From assembly GCA_023445495.1 (NCBI GenBank), contig JAEXLC010000279.1, positions 1 to 64,000 on the forward strand: a stretch of 64,000 bases of DNA, read 5' to 3'. Of this stretch, positions 8,331 through 16,172 are shown one piece after another (within the stretch, counting starts at the first letter, position 1; every line of letters starts with the position of its first letter). This DNA is from Pseudomonadota bacterium. GTDB taxonomy: Bacteria; Pseudomonadota; Alphaproteobacteria; Sphingomonadales; Sphingomonadaceae. A program made the translations under genes and the position numbers. The notes below the pieces were generated by a model. It saw only the letters and a list, made by a program, of their open reading frames with translations. It was not told the origin of the DNA and ran no database searches.

Positions 8331-8370
8331 ATGATACAACATTACATTTTGCATGCAAATGATTTTGCGA
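8331..8370 (-). promoter_or_regulatory. Promoter and palindromic operator-like site of tonB
   Basis: On the minus strand, TTGCAT (8353-8358) and TATCAT (8331-8336) are spaced 16 bases apart and form a reasonable sigma-70 promoter for the tonB-like gene. A perfect 12-base palindrome TTTGCATGCAAA (8348-8359) overlaps the -35 box. An imperfect dyad TGCAAAT...TTTTGCGA (8354-8370) lies next to it. The position and the TGCAAAT half-sites resemble alphaproteobacterial Fur/Mur boxes, so iron control is plausible but not shown. Confidence 0.5.
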
Positions 8371-9696
8371 TCATGTGCCGCGCAGGCGTTCCAGGGCAGC
8401 ATCCTTGCCGATCAGCGGGAGCAACGCCGCCATGTCCGGGCCATGCTCGCGGCCGGTAAGGGCGAGGCGCAGGGGCAGGAACAATGCACGGCCCTTGCGG
8501 CCGGTCGATTCCTTGAGGGCACCGGTGAGCACCGGCCAGGGGTTGGCCCAGTCGATCCCGGCTGCGATCCCGGCGGCCTGGGCGAGGAAGGCGCGGTCCT
8601 CCTCGGCGATCTCGGCATGGACCGGGCCCTCGACCACCTGCCACCAGTCGGCGGCTTCGGCGAGGGTGGAAAGGTTGGGACGGATCGCGTCCCAGCCCGC
8701 CTCGGTCATGCCGGCTGGCAGGCGGTCCTGCACGGCCTCATAGCCGAGCTGGTGGACGATCCGGGCGTTGAGCTGAGCCAGTTCCTCCTCGTCGAACCGG
8801 GCGGGTGCGCGGCCGAACCGGGCGAAGTCGAAGCTTTCGACCAGCGGGGCGGAATCGACAAAGGGTTCGACCGGATCGCTGGTGCCGAGCCTGGCCAGCA
8901 GCGCGACCAGTGCCTGGGGCTCGATCCCCGCTTCGCGGAAATGCTCGATGCCGAGCGAGCCGAGCCGCTTGGACAGCTTGCCCTCGGCGCCGGTGAGCAG
9001 CGCCTCATGCGCGAAGCGGGGCGCCTCTGCACCGAGCGCGGCGAACATCTGGAGCTGGCTCGCGGTGTTCGAGACATGATCCTCGCCGCGCACGACATGG
9101 GTGATGTCCATGTCGATATCGTCGATCACCGAGGGCAGCAGATAAAGCCAGCTGCCATCGGCGCGGCGGACCACCGGGTCGCTCATCGTCTTCGGATCGA
9201 AGCGCTGGGCCCCGCGGACCATATCGTCCCACTCGATCATGACGTCATGGTCGAGCTTGAAGCGCCAGTGCGGACGGACGCCCTCGGCCTCCAGCTTCGC
9301 CCGGTCCGCATCGCTCAGCGCCAGCGCGGCGCGGTCATAGACCGGCGGCAGGCCGCGGCCGAGCAGCACCTTGCGCTTGAGCTCGAGCTCCTGCGCCGTT
9401 TCATAGGCCGGATAGACCCGGCCGGCGGCGGCGAGCTCGGCCAACCGCGCCTCATAGCGATCGAAGCGGGCCGACTGGCGTTCCTCGCCGTCGGGATCGA
9501 GCCCCAGCCAGGCGAGATCGGCGCGGATCGCCTCGACGAAGCGCTCCTCCGAGCGCACGCCATCGGTATCGTCGATCCGCAGCAGGAAGCGGCCGCCATG
9601 CTTCCGTGCGAACATCCAGTTGTGGAGCGCGGTGCGGATATTGCCGACATGGAGCGTACCGGTGGGGCTCGGCGCGAAGCGGGTGGTGACGGTCAT
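8371..9696 (-). CDS. gltX: Glutamate--tRNA ligase
   Basis: A 441-residue class I aminoacyl-tRNA synthetase. The HIGH-like signature is PTGTLHVGNIRTALHNW, and the KMSKS-like loop is GKLSKRLGS. VVRGEDHVSNT and LPSVIDDIDMDITHV are GluRS-specific. Charging of tRNA-Glu with glutamate is the expected role. Many alphaproteobacteria have two GluRS copies, one of which may favour tRNA-Gln for the amidotransferase route, and which copy this is cannot be decided here. It is minus-strand and divergent from prs across 128 bases. Confidence 0.93.
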   Translation of the reverse strand: MTVTTRFAPSPTGTLHVGNIRTALHNWMFARKHGGRFLLRIDDTDGVRSEERFVEAIRADLAWLGLDPDGEERQSARFDRYEARLAELAAAGRVYPAYETAQELELKRKVLLGRGLPPVYDRAALALSDADRAKLEAEGVRPHWRFKLDHDVMIEWDDMVRGAQRFDPKTMSDPVVRRADGSWLYLLPSVIDDIDMDITHVVRGEDHVSNTASQLQMFAALGAEAPRFAHEALLTGAEGKLSKRLGSLGIEHFREAGIEPQALVALLARLGTSDPVEPFVDSAPLVESFDFARFGRAPARFDEEELAQLNARIVHQLGYEAVQDRLPAGMTEAGWDAIRPNLSTLAEAADWWQVVEGPVHAEIAEEDRAFLAQAAGIAAGIDWANPWPVLTGALKESTGRKGRALFLPLRLALTGREHGPDMAALLPLIGKDAALERLRGT

Positions 9697-9824
9697 GCGC
9701 TGCCCTTAGCCGTGCCGTGAAAGCCACGCCACCGGTGCATTAGCCGTGTATAAGCACTTCCCCGTCTTGCCCCGCCGGGAATCGGCTGACAAAGGGGCGC
9801 TCTGGGACACGCTGGAGATTTTCG

Positions 9825-10760
9825 ATGAAATTGTTGGCCGGCAATTCGAACGCGCCGCTCGCCAAGGCGATCGCCGAGTATCTCGAGATTCCGCTGACCC
9901 AGGCGAATGTCCGCCGCTTCGCCGACGAGGAGATCTTCGTCGAGATCCTCGAGAATGTCCGCGGCGAGGACGTGTTCGTGCTCCAGTCGACCAGCTATCC
10001 GGCGAACGACAATCTGATGGAGATGCTGATCATGATCGATGCGCTGAAGCGCGCATCGGCCAAGCGCATCACCGCCGTGCTCCCCTATTTCGGCTATGCC
10101 CGCCAGGACCGCAAGCCGGGTCCGCGCACGCCGATCTCGGCCAAGCTGGTCGCCAATCTGGTGACCACCGCCGGTGCCGACCGCGTCCTCTCGGTCGATC
10201 TGCACGCCGGCCAGATCCAGGGCTTTTTCGACATCCCGACCGACAATCTCTTCGCCGCCCCGGTGATGAGCGCCGACATCCACAGCCGCTTCCCCGACAA
10301 GAAGTGGATGGTGGTCTCGCCCGACGTCGGCGGCGTGGTCCGCGCCCGCGCGCTGGCCAAGCGGCTCGAGAACGCGCCGCTCGCCATCGTCGACAAGCGC
10401 CGCGAGCGCCCGGGCGAATCGGAAGTGATGAACATCATCGGCAATGTCGAAGGGCGCTTCTGCATCCTGATCGACGATATCGTCGATTCGGCGGGCACTT
10501 TGTGCAACGCCGCCGCCGCGCTCAAGGCAGCGGGCGCCGAGGACGTGGTCGCATACTGCACGCACGGCGTGCTTTCGGGCGGCGCCGTCGCCCGTGTCGA
10601 CGGTTCGGCACTGGCCGAGCTGGTCATCACCGACTCGATCGGCAACCACGCCGTGATCGCCGAGAGCAGCAAGATCCGTCACCTGACGATCGCGCCGCTG
10701 CTCGCCGAAGCGGTCAAGCGTATCGCGGACGAGAGCTCGGTCTCGAGCCTGTTCGACTGA
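9825..10760 (+). CDS. prs: Ribose-phosphate pyrophosphokinase (PRPP synthetase)
   Basis: A 311-residue class I PRPP synthetase that transfers pyrophosphate from ATP to ribose 5-phosphate for nucleotide, histidine and tryptophan synthesis. Visible motifs are FADEEIFVEI, YFGYARQDRK (ATP loop), VLSVDLHAGQIQGFF and the PRPP-binding loop LIDDIVDSAGTL. The start ATG follows GGAG at a good spacing. Size and motif order are as expected, with no sign of damage. Confidence 0.97.
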   Translation: MKLLAGNSNAPLAKAIAEYLEIPLTQANVRRFADEEIFVEILENVRGEDVFVLQSTSYPANDNLMEMLIMIDALKRASAKRITAVLPYFGYARQDRKPGPRTPISAKLVANLVTTAGADRVLSVDLHAGQIQGFFDIPTDNLFAAPVMSADIHSRFPDKKWMVVSPDVGGVVRARALAKRLENAPLAIVDKRRERPGESEVMNIIGNVEGRFCILIDDIVDSAGTLCNAAAALKAAGAEDVVAYCTHGVLSGGAVARVDGSALAELVITDSIGNHAVIAESSKIRHLTIAPLLAEAVKRIADESSVSSLFD

Positions 10761-10767
10761 TCTGCTT

Positions 10768-10788
10768 CCTCTCCCTGAAAGGGAGGGG
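10768..10788. terminator. Hairpin between convergent prs and tauE-like genes
   Basis: A nine-base-pair stem with one G-T wobble (CCTCTCCCT/AGGGAGGGG) and a GAA loop fills the 31-base space between two convergent stops. It probably ends transcription in both directions, although no clear T-run follows. It is a variant of the small hairpin at the left edge of the window. Confidence 0.55.
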
Positions 10789-10791
10789 CGG

Positions 10792-11541
10792 TCAGCGAAT
10801 CGCCTCTGCGACGAGGGCGATGCCGACGCCGATCATCAGCACATAGATCGCGGTGTAGAAGCGCGCCGCATCGACCTTGCGCACCAGCCAGACGCCGGCG
10901 ACGGTGGAGACCAGCGCGAGCGGCAGCAGCGCGGCCGAGGTCATCAGATTGGCCGGGGTGAACTGGCCGAGCGCCCAGTAAGCCGGCACCTTGATCCAGT
11001 TGGTCGCGGCAAAGAAGATCGCGGTGGTGCCGACGAGGATATCGCGCGGCAGGTTGCGCGGCAGCACCCAGAGCTGGAAGGGCGGCTGGCCGGCATGGGC
11101 GATCTGGCTGGTGAAGCCCGAGGCCACGCCGAAGAGCGAGCCGATCCAGTCGGGCCAGCGGGCGGTGTCCTTGGGCGTCGCGTTACGCGCGGCCCAGAGG
11201 CGATAGGCGCCGAACAGGATCGAGATCGCTCCGACCATCGCCATCACCGCTGCCGAGGAGACGCTGGCCGCGAACCAGTAACCGAGCGCGATGCCGAGCA
11301 TCGAGCCGGGCAGCATCCAGCCGAGCAGCTTCCAGTCGACCGTGCGGCGGAACGCCCAGACGCCGACCACATCCTGCGCGATCAGGATCGGCAGGGTGAT
11401 CGCGGCGGCGCGCACCGGATCGATCGCAAAGGCGAGCAGGGGGAGGGACAGGGCGCCCATGCCGGCGAATCCGCCCTTGCTGAGCCCGAGCAGGATCACC
11501 GCGGGCACGGCGAGCGCGTAGAAATGCCAATCGGTGATCAT
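10792..11541 (-). CDS. TauE/SafE-type membrane permease
   Basis: A 249-residue integral membrane protein with about eight hydrophobic segments and the two-repeat look of TauE/SafE (DUF81) permeases: LGLSKGGFAGMGALSLPLLA in the first half and SGFTSQIAHAGQPPFQLW in the second. Family members move sulfite, sulfoacetate or other small organosulfur anions; the substrate here is unknown. The ATG at 11541 (MITDWHFYAL) places the first membrane segment normally. The longer frame to 11604 would begin in repeat DNA and is dismissed. Confidence 0.85.
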   Translation of the reverse strand: MITDWHFYALAVPAVILLGLSKGGFAGMGALSLPLLAFAIDPVRAAAITLPILIAQDVVGVWAFRRTVDWKLLGWMLPGSMLGIALGYWFAASVSSAAVMAMVGAISILFGAYRLWAARNATPKDTARWPDWIGSLFGVASGFTSQIAHAGQPPFQLWVLPRNLPRDILVGTTAIFFAATNWIKVPAYWALGQFTPANLMTSAALLPLALVSTVAGVWLVRKVDAARFYTAIYVLMIGVGIALVAEAIR

Positions 11542-11599
11542 GACGCAGGCGCTACGGGCAAATGCCGGCAAGCGAAAGTGGGGGCCGCCCTCCTCCTTC

Positions 11600-11683
11600 G
11601 TCATGCTGAACTTGTTTCAGGTCCAAGGAGCCGCGAGCGATATCGTTCGGGGAGAGTTGGACCTGAAACAAGTTCAGGGTGAC
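11600..11683. repeat. Long palindromic repeat, family B, copy 1
   Basis: Two nearly perfect 27-base inverted arms flank a 30-base centre. One starts GTCATGCTGAACTTGTTTCA and the other ends ACAAGTTCAGGGTGAC. The centre contains GCGATATCG. The same arms and the same GAGCGATATC centre recur at 24475-24568. The element folds into a long stem and is non-coding. It fits a dispersed REP/MITE-like sequence of sphingomonads. Confidence 0.8.
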
Positions 11684-11761
11684 GGGGGAGTTGTGGATGG
11701 CGCGGCCCTTCCGCGCCATCGGAGTTCGGCGCGCAAGCGGCGTCATGCGCCTTCGCCTGAG

Positions 11762-11781
11762 ACCCCGGCTTTCGCCGGGGT
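11762..11781. repeat. Half copy of palindromic repeat family A
   Basis: Arms ACCCCGGC and GCCGGGGT enclose TTTC, and the unit is followed by GACG. It equals one half of the larger family A elements at 17079-17162 and, in variant form, at 13427-13509 and 47188-47325. It sits 25 bases upstream of the monooxygenase start and may form a hairpin in the leader. Confidence 0.75.
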
Positions 11782-11806
11782 GACGCTTAGGTTAGGGGCA
11801 GGGTCC

Positions 11807-12130
11807 ATGGCAGAGGATCGTAGCGGGCAAACCGTCGTCATGTTCATTTCCGCGCGCACCGGCGACGACCCGGAGGGCTATGCGGTGGCAGCGGCGCGGA
11901 TGGATGCGCTGGCCGCCGAGCAGCCGGGCTATCGCGGCGTCGATCATGTCGGCAACGACCAGGCCCAGGCGATCACGCTCAGCTATTGGGCCGACGAGGC
12001 CAGCGCCGTGGCCTGGCGCAACCATCCCGAGCACGCCGAGACGCGCGAGGCCGGGCGCGGGCGCTGGTATAGCTGGTACATGCTCCATGTCGCCGAGATC
12101 GGGCGCAGCTATAGCTGGACGCGGCCGTGA
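11807..12130 (+). CDS. Antibiotic biosynthesis monooxygenase-type (ABM) small protein
   Basis: A 107-residue ferredoxin-like ABM domain protein. Supporting features are VVMFISARTG, an AARMDALAAEQPGYRGVDHV segment, SYWADEASAVAWRNHPEHAET and a Trp/Tyr-rich end. Family members include quinol and haem monooxygenases as well as proteins of no known activity. The ATG at 11807 is chosen because the frame upstream crosses repeat DNA. Its stop overlaps the GTG of the MFS gene as GTGA, so the two are translationally coupled and may work together. Confidence 0.78.
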   Translation: MAEDRSGQTVVMFISARTGDDPEGYAVAAARMDALAAEQPGYRGVDHVGNDQAQAITLSYWADEASAVAWRNHPEHAETREAGRGRWYSWYMLHVAEIGRSYSWTRP

Positions 12131-13425
12131 AGCTGCGGCGGGTCGACGGCACCTTCGGGCTGCTGTTCACCGTCATGCTCGTCATCGCGGCGGGCAATAC
12201 CGCGCTGCAATCGGTGCTGCCGGCGCTCGGCCGCTCGCTCCATGCCCCCGACAGCGCCGTCGCCGCGGTGTTCTCGGTATCCGCCCTGCTCTGGGTGATC
12301 TCGGCGCCCTTCTGGGCCAATCGCTCCGACCGGCATGGCCGGCGCCTGATGGTGCTGATCGGCATCGCCGGCTTCACCGTGTCGCTGGGGCTGTGCGGGC
12401 TGTGCCTGGCGCTGGGGATCAATGGCTGGCTGGGGCCGGTGGCGACCTTCATCGCCTTTGTCGCCGGGCGGGTGATCTACGGGACCTTCGGATCGGCGGC
12501 GCCACCGGCGGTGCAGGCGATCGTCGCCGGACGGACCAGCCGCGAGGAGCGCACCCAGGCACTCACGCTGCTCGCCTCGGCCTTCGGACTCGGCACGATC
12601 CTGGGCCCGGCGATCGCGCCCTATCTGGTGATGGGACATCTCTGGCCGGGCGGGCCGATGATCGGGCTGGCCGGCCCCGCCTTTGCCGCCAGCGCGATCG
12701 GCGTGGTGATCTGGATCGCGGCGGCTCGCGGGCTGCCCAAGGACGAAGGCCACGCGCATGGCGCGGCGATCTCCTACCCCTCGATCGGCGGACAGGGGAC
12801 CGGCGCGACGGTGACCGCCGCCACCGCCGAGGAGACCAGCGAGATTGTCCGCTATTTCGATCCGCGCATCCGCGCCTGGATCGTCGCCGGCCTGATCATC
12901 GGCCATGCCCAGGCGATGACCGGCCAGGCGATCGGCTTCCTGGTGATCGATCGCATGCAGCTGCCCCCGGTCGAGGCGCTGCATCCGACCGGGCTGGTGC
13001 TGATGATCGGCGCGGGCGCATCGCTGCTCGCGCAATGGGGGCTGATCCCGATGCTCGACCTGCGCCCGCGCGCGCTGATCCTGGCGGGCGCGGCGCTGGG
13101 ACTGGCCGGCTGCGTGGCGACCGGCACCGCGACGACGCTCTACGGCATCGCGATGGGCTATGCGCTGATCTCGCTGGGAATGGGCTTTGCCCGGCCGGGC
13201 TTCACCGCCGGTGCCTCGCTGGGGGTAGGGGCGGACGCGCAGGGATCGGTGGCGGGGAAGGTCACTTCGGTGAACGGCGCGGCGTTCGTGCTCGGGCCGT
13301 CGATCGGGGTAGGGCTGTACGAGGTTTGGCGGCCGCTGCCGTACCTGACTGCGGCGGGGGCACTGGGGTGTTTGCTGGTCTATGCCTGGGTGGCGACCCG
13401 ACAGGCCGAGCCGAACACCCAATAA
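12127..13425 (+). CDS. MFS transporter
   Basis: A 432-residue protein with twelve hydrophobic segments and the MFS signature between segments 2 and 3 (WANRSDRHGRRLMVLIG). YGTFGSAAPPAVQAIVAGRTSREERTQALTLL resembles drug:H+ antiporters of the DHA1 type. A family A repeat begins one base after the end. The GTG start lies in the stop codon of the ABM gene. The substrate is unknown; a toxic small molecule is one option given the paired monooxygenase-like gene, but that is inference. Confidence 0.85.
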   Translation: MKLRRVDGTFGLLFTVMLVIAAGNTALQSVLPALGRSLHAPDSAVAAVFSVSALLWVISAPFWANRSDRHGRRLMVLIGIAGFTVSLGLCGLCLALGINGWLGPVATFIAFVAGRVIYGTFGSAAPPAVQAIVAGRTSREERTQALTLLASAFGLGTILGPAIAPYLVMGHLWPGGPMIGLAGPAFAASAIGVVIWIAAARGLPKDEGHAHGAAISYPSIGGQGTGATVTAATAEETSEIVRYFDPRIRAWIVAGLIIGHAQAMTGQAIGFLVIDRMQLPPVEALHPTGLVLMIGAGASLLAQWGLIPMLDLRPRALILAGAALGLAGCVATGTATTLYGIAMGYALISLGMGFARPGFTAGASLGVGADAQGSVAGKVTSVNGAAFVLGPSIGVGLYEVWRPLPYLTAAGALGCLLVYAWVATRQAEPNTQ

Positions 13426-13426
13426 A

Positions 13427-13509
13427 CGTCATCCCCGCGAAGGCGGGGATCCAGGGTTACAAAGCACTGTCCTCTGCGACTCTGGATCCCCGCCTGCGCG
13501 GGGATGACG
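13427..13509. repeat. Long palindromic repeat, family A, copy 1
   Basis: Two 28-base inverted arms that differ at only one position. The first begins CGTCATCCCCGC and ends GGGGATCCAG; the second mirrors it. A 27-base centre (13455-13481) lies between them. Each arm also folds on itself (CCCCGC...GCGGGG). The element fills the space between the convergent MFS and Cdc48-like genes. A nearly identical pair is at 47188-47325. Confidence 0.85.
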
Positions 13510-13527
13510 AATCAATTTGGGCGGCGT

Positions 13528-15822
13528 TTAGTCCGCGCCCTTCGGCCCACGTCCCTGCAGCATGCCGGGCGCGATGAAGCCGAGCGGCTGGATCGCCGAG
13601 GCCTGCTGCTTCAGCCGGCCCGACATCGCCTGATACTCATTCTCCATCTCGGGCGTAACCGTGGCGCGCGAATCGGCGAGGGCCTCTTCGAAATGCGCCT
13701 GGGTCACTTCCTTGGTCTGGAGCGACTGGCGCAGCGCGACCAGGCCGGCGCGGCGAACCACGTCCTCCAGGTCGGCACCGGTATAGCGCTCGGTCTGCTC
13801 GGCGATCGCCTTGAGATCGACATCGGATGCCAGCGGCATCTTCTCGGTCTGGATGCGCAGGATGCGCTCGCGCCCGGCCGCATCGGGCACGCCGACATAG
13901 ATCAGTTCGTCGAATCGGCCCGGGCGCAGCAGCGCCGGGTCGATCAGGTTCGGCCGGTTGGTCGCGCCGATCACCACCACCGACTGCAGCTCCTCGAGCC
14001 CGTCCATCTCGGACAGGATCGTGTTGACCACGCGCTCGGTCGCCTGGGGCTCGCCCAGGCCGCCGCCGCGCGCCGGCACCAGCGAATCGAGCTCGTCGAT
14101 GAAGATCACGCAGGGCGCGACCTGGCGGGCGCGGGCGAACAGCCGCGCGATCTGCTGCTCGGACTCGCCATACCATTTGCTGAGCAGGTCACTCGACTTG
14201 GTGGCGATGAAGTTCGCCTCCGCCTCGCGCGCTACCGCTTTCGCAAGAAGCGTCTTGCCGGTGCCCGGGGGACCATAAAGCAGGAAGCCCTTGGCCGGGC
14301 GGATGCCCAAGCGCCGGAACGCGTCGGGATCCTTGAGCGGCAGCTCGACGCCTTCCTTCAAGCGCATCTGGGCATCGTCGAGCCCGCCGACATCCTCCCA
14401 GCGGACGCGCGGCGCCTCGACCATCACTTCGCGCATCGCCGAAGGCTGGACGCGCTTGAGCGCTTCGAGGAAGTCCTCGCGGGTGACGGCCAGCGTGTCG
14501 AGCACCTCGGGCGGGATCGTGCCTTTCTCAAGATCGAGCTTCGGCATGATCCGGCGCACCGCCTCGATCGCCGCCTCGCGCGCGAGCGCCGCGAGGTCGG
14601 CACCGACAAAGCCATAGGTGGTGCTGGCGAGCTCGCCGAGATCGACCTTGTCGCCGAGCGGCATGCCGCGGGTGTGGATGCCGAGGATCTCGCGGCGACC
14701 CCGCTCGTCCGGAACGCCGACGACGATCTCGCGATCGAACCGGCCCGGACGACGCAGTGCCTCGTCGATCGCATCGGGGCGATTGGTCGCGGCGATGACG
14801 ACGATGTTGGCGCGTGCCTCCAGCCCGTCCATCAGCGTGAGCAGCTGGGCGACGAGGCGCTTCTCCGCCTCGCCCGAGACCTGACCGCGCTTGGGCGCGA
14901 TCGAATCGATCTCGTCGATGAAGACGATCGACGGCGCTGCCTTGGCCGCTTCCTCAAAGATCTGGCGCAGGCGTCCTTCCGACTCGCCATAGGCCGAGCC
15001 CATGATCTCGGGCCCGTTGATCAGGAAGAACTGCGCGTCCGACTCATTGGCGACGGCGCGGGCGAGCCGCGTCTTGCCGGTTCCGGGCGGCCCATGGAGC
15101 AGCACGCCCTTGGGCGGATCGACGCCGAGGCGCTGGAACAGTTCGGGATAGCGCAGCGGCAGCTCGACCATCTCGCGGAGCTGGTCGATCGTGCCGGCCA
15201 TGCCGCCGATATCGTCATAGGTGACGTCGGCGCGGCGGCCATCGCCCGAGGCCTCTTCATACTCGGCGCGCAGCTCGACCTCGGTATTCTCGTCGATATG
15301 GACAATGCCCTTGGGGCTGGCCGAGACGACGGTGAGGCGGATCTCCTGCAGCGCATAGGCAGGCGCGCGCAGGAACTGCGCGACCTGGGGCGGGATGTCC
15401 GCGCGCTGCTGGCCGGCGGTGGCGACGACATCGCCCTGCGCCAGCGGGCGCTGGAAGAAGACGCGCTTGAGCGCCTCGCCGCTGCCCTGGAGGCGCAGGT
15501 TCTGCTGGGCGGGCGCGAACACCACGCGAGTCGCGGGCTTGGACGCCGCCTTGCGCACCTCGACGAAATCGCCCGAGCCGACGCCGGCATTGGCGCGCTG
15601 GAGACCGTCGATGCGCAGGATCTCGAGGCCCTCGTCCTCGGCATAGGGCAGCACGGCAAGCGCCGGGGTGGCGCGCTTGCCGACGATCTCGATCACATCG
15701 CCCTCGGTGAGGCCGAGCCGCGCCATCAGGGCGCGCGGCAGATGTGCGAGGCCCCGGCCGCTGTCCTCGGGCCGGGCATTGGCAACTTGCAGCCTGACCG
15801 GCTGCGCTTCTTCGTCCGCCAT
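13528..15822 (-). CDS. Cdc48/VCP-type double AAA ATPase
   Basis: A 764-residue protein with the full Cdc48/VAT plan. The N-terminal double-psi-barrel substrate domain spans about 1-190. The D1 AAA module has Walker A GPPGTGKT at 244-251 and Walker B IVFIDE at 299-304. The D2 module has Walker A at 517-524 and Walker B CVIFIDE at 571-577. Arginine-finger contexts (RRPGRFDREI, LRPGRFDELI) are intact in both rings. In archaea and eukaryotes this hexamer unfolds and extracts proteins. Bacterial copies are uncommon and mostly unstudied. The ATG at 15822 follows GGAG; the longer open frame is not needed. It stands alone between a repeat and a divergent LysR gene. Confidence 0.93.
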   Translation of the reverse strand: MADEEAQPVRLQVANARPEDSGRGLAHLPRALMARLGLTEGDVIEIVGKRATPALAVLPYAEDEGLEILRIDGLQRANAGVGSGDFVEVRKAASKPATRVVFAPAQQNLRLQGSGEALKRVFFQRPLAQGDVVATAGQQRADIPPQVAQFLRAPAYALQEIRLTVVSASPKGIVHIDENTEVELRAEYEEASGDGRRADVTYDDIGGMAGTIDQLREMVELPLRYPELFQRLGVDPPKGVLLHGPPGTGKTRLARAVANESDAQFFLINGPEIMGSAYGESEGRLRQIFEEAAKAAPSIVFIDEIDSIAPKRGQVSGEAEKRLVAQLLTLMDGLEARANIVVIAATNRPDAIDEALRRPGRFDREIVVGVPDERGRREILGIHTRGMPLGDKVDLGELASTTYGFVGADLAALAREAAIEAVRRIMPKLDLEKGTIPPEVLDTLAVTREDFLEALKRVQPSAMREVMVEAPRVRWEDVGGLDDAQMRLKEGVELPLKDPDAFRRLGIRPAKGFLLYGPPGTGKTLLAKAVAREAEANFIATKSSDLLSKWYGESEQQIARLFARARQVAPCVIFIDELDSLVPARGGGLGEPQATERVVNTILSEMDGLEELQSVVVIGATNRPNLIDPALLRPGRFDELIYVGVPDAAGRERILRIQTEKMPLASDVDLKAIAEQTERYTGADLEDVVRRAGLVALRQSLQTKEVTQAHFEEALADSRATVTPEMENEYQAMSGRLKQQASAIQPLGFIAPGMLQGRGPKGAD

Positions 15823-15935
15823 TTTCTGTTCTCCGCAGGCGTGGTGGCGGGAACATGGGGTGTGGATTTCCCCGCCGCAACGGCGGAAGCGGGGTGCACG
15901 CCCCTGCCTGGGGTTGGCCGGCGAATCGCGCGGGC

Positions 15936-15964
15936 AAAAAAAAGGCCGATCTCGAGGACCGGCC
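15936..15964 (-). terminator. Intrinsic terminator upstream of the Cdc48-like gene
   Basis: On the minus strand an eight-base-pair stem (GGCCGGTC/GATCGGCC, one G-T wobble) with a five-base loop is followed directly by eight T. This is the best-formed intrinsic terminator in the window. It lies 114 bases before the Cdc48-like start and in a divergent region where no annotated gene ends. It must therefore end a leader or an unannotated transcript. Confidence 0.85.
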
Positions 15965-16010
15965 GGGAAAGTTTTAGGAGAGGATGCCTGAAAGGCACGT
16001 GCTTTGTGCA
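15936..16010 (-). ncRNA. Candidate small RNA (or attenuated leader)
   Basis: The minus strand here reads as a compact small RNA. It has a hairpin TGCCT-TTC-AGGCA (15985-15997), an unpaired CCTCTCCT (15976-15983) that could pair with Shine-Dalgarno sequences, and then the terminator stem with eight T. Alphaproteobacterial regulatory RNAs such as the CCUCCUC-bearing families have this order. The 5' end is unknown and no convincing promoter was found. The remaining parts of the 350-base divergent gap (15823-15935 and 16011-16172) show nothing else clear beyond presumed promoters for the ATPase and LysR genes. Confidence 0.4.
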
Positions 16011-16172
16011 GTGCGGCCGGTTTTTGTGCAAGTGCGAAAAGAAACATTAACGCGTGCACAACTTGCAATCGCGGATAACTGGAGCGATATATGCCTAACA
16101 CCCAAAAGGGCGTTGGCGTGGGACGAAACCCGCGCCAAGGATAATGACGCAGCGCAACAAAAAGAGAGCGAA

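Noticed and set aside
13504..16050. Very long open frame on the plus strand opposite the Cdc48-like gene
   Set aside because: It mirrors the codon pattern of the real gene in GC-rich DNA and its translation is Arg/His/Asp-rich without any family motif. The minus-strand frame carries all AAA motifs.
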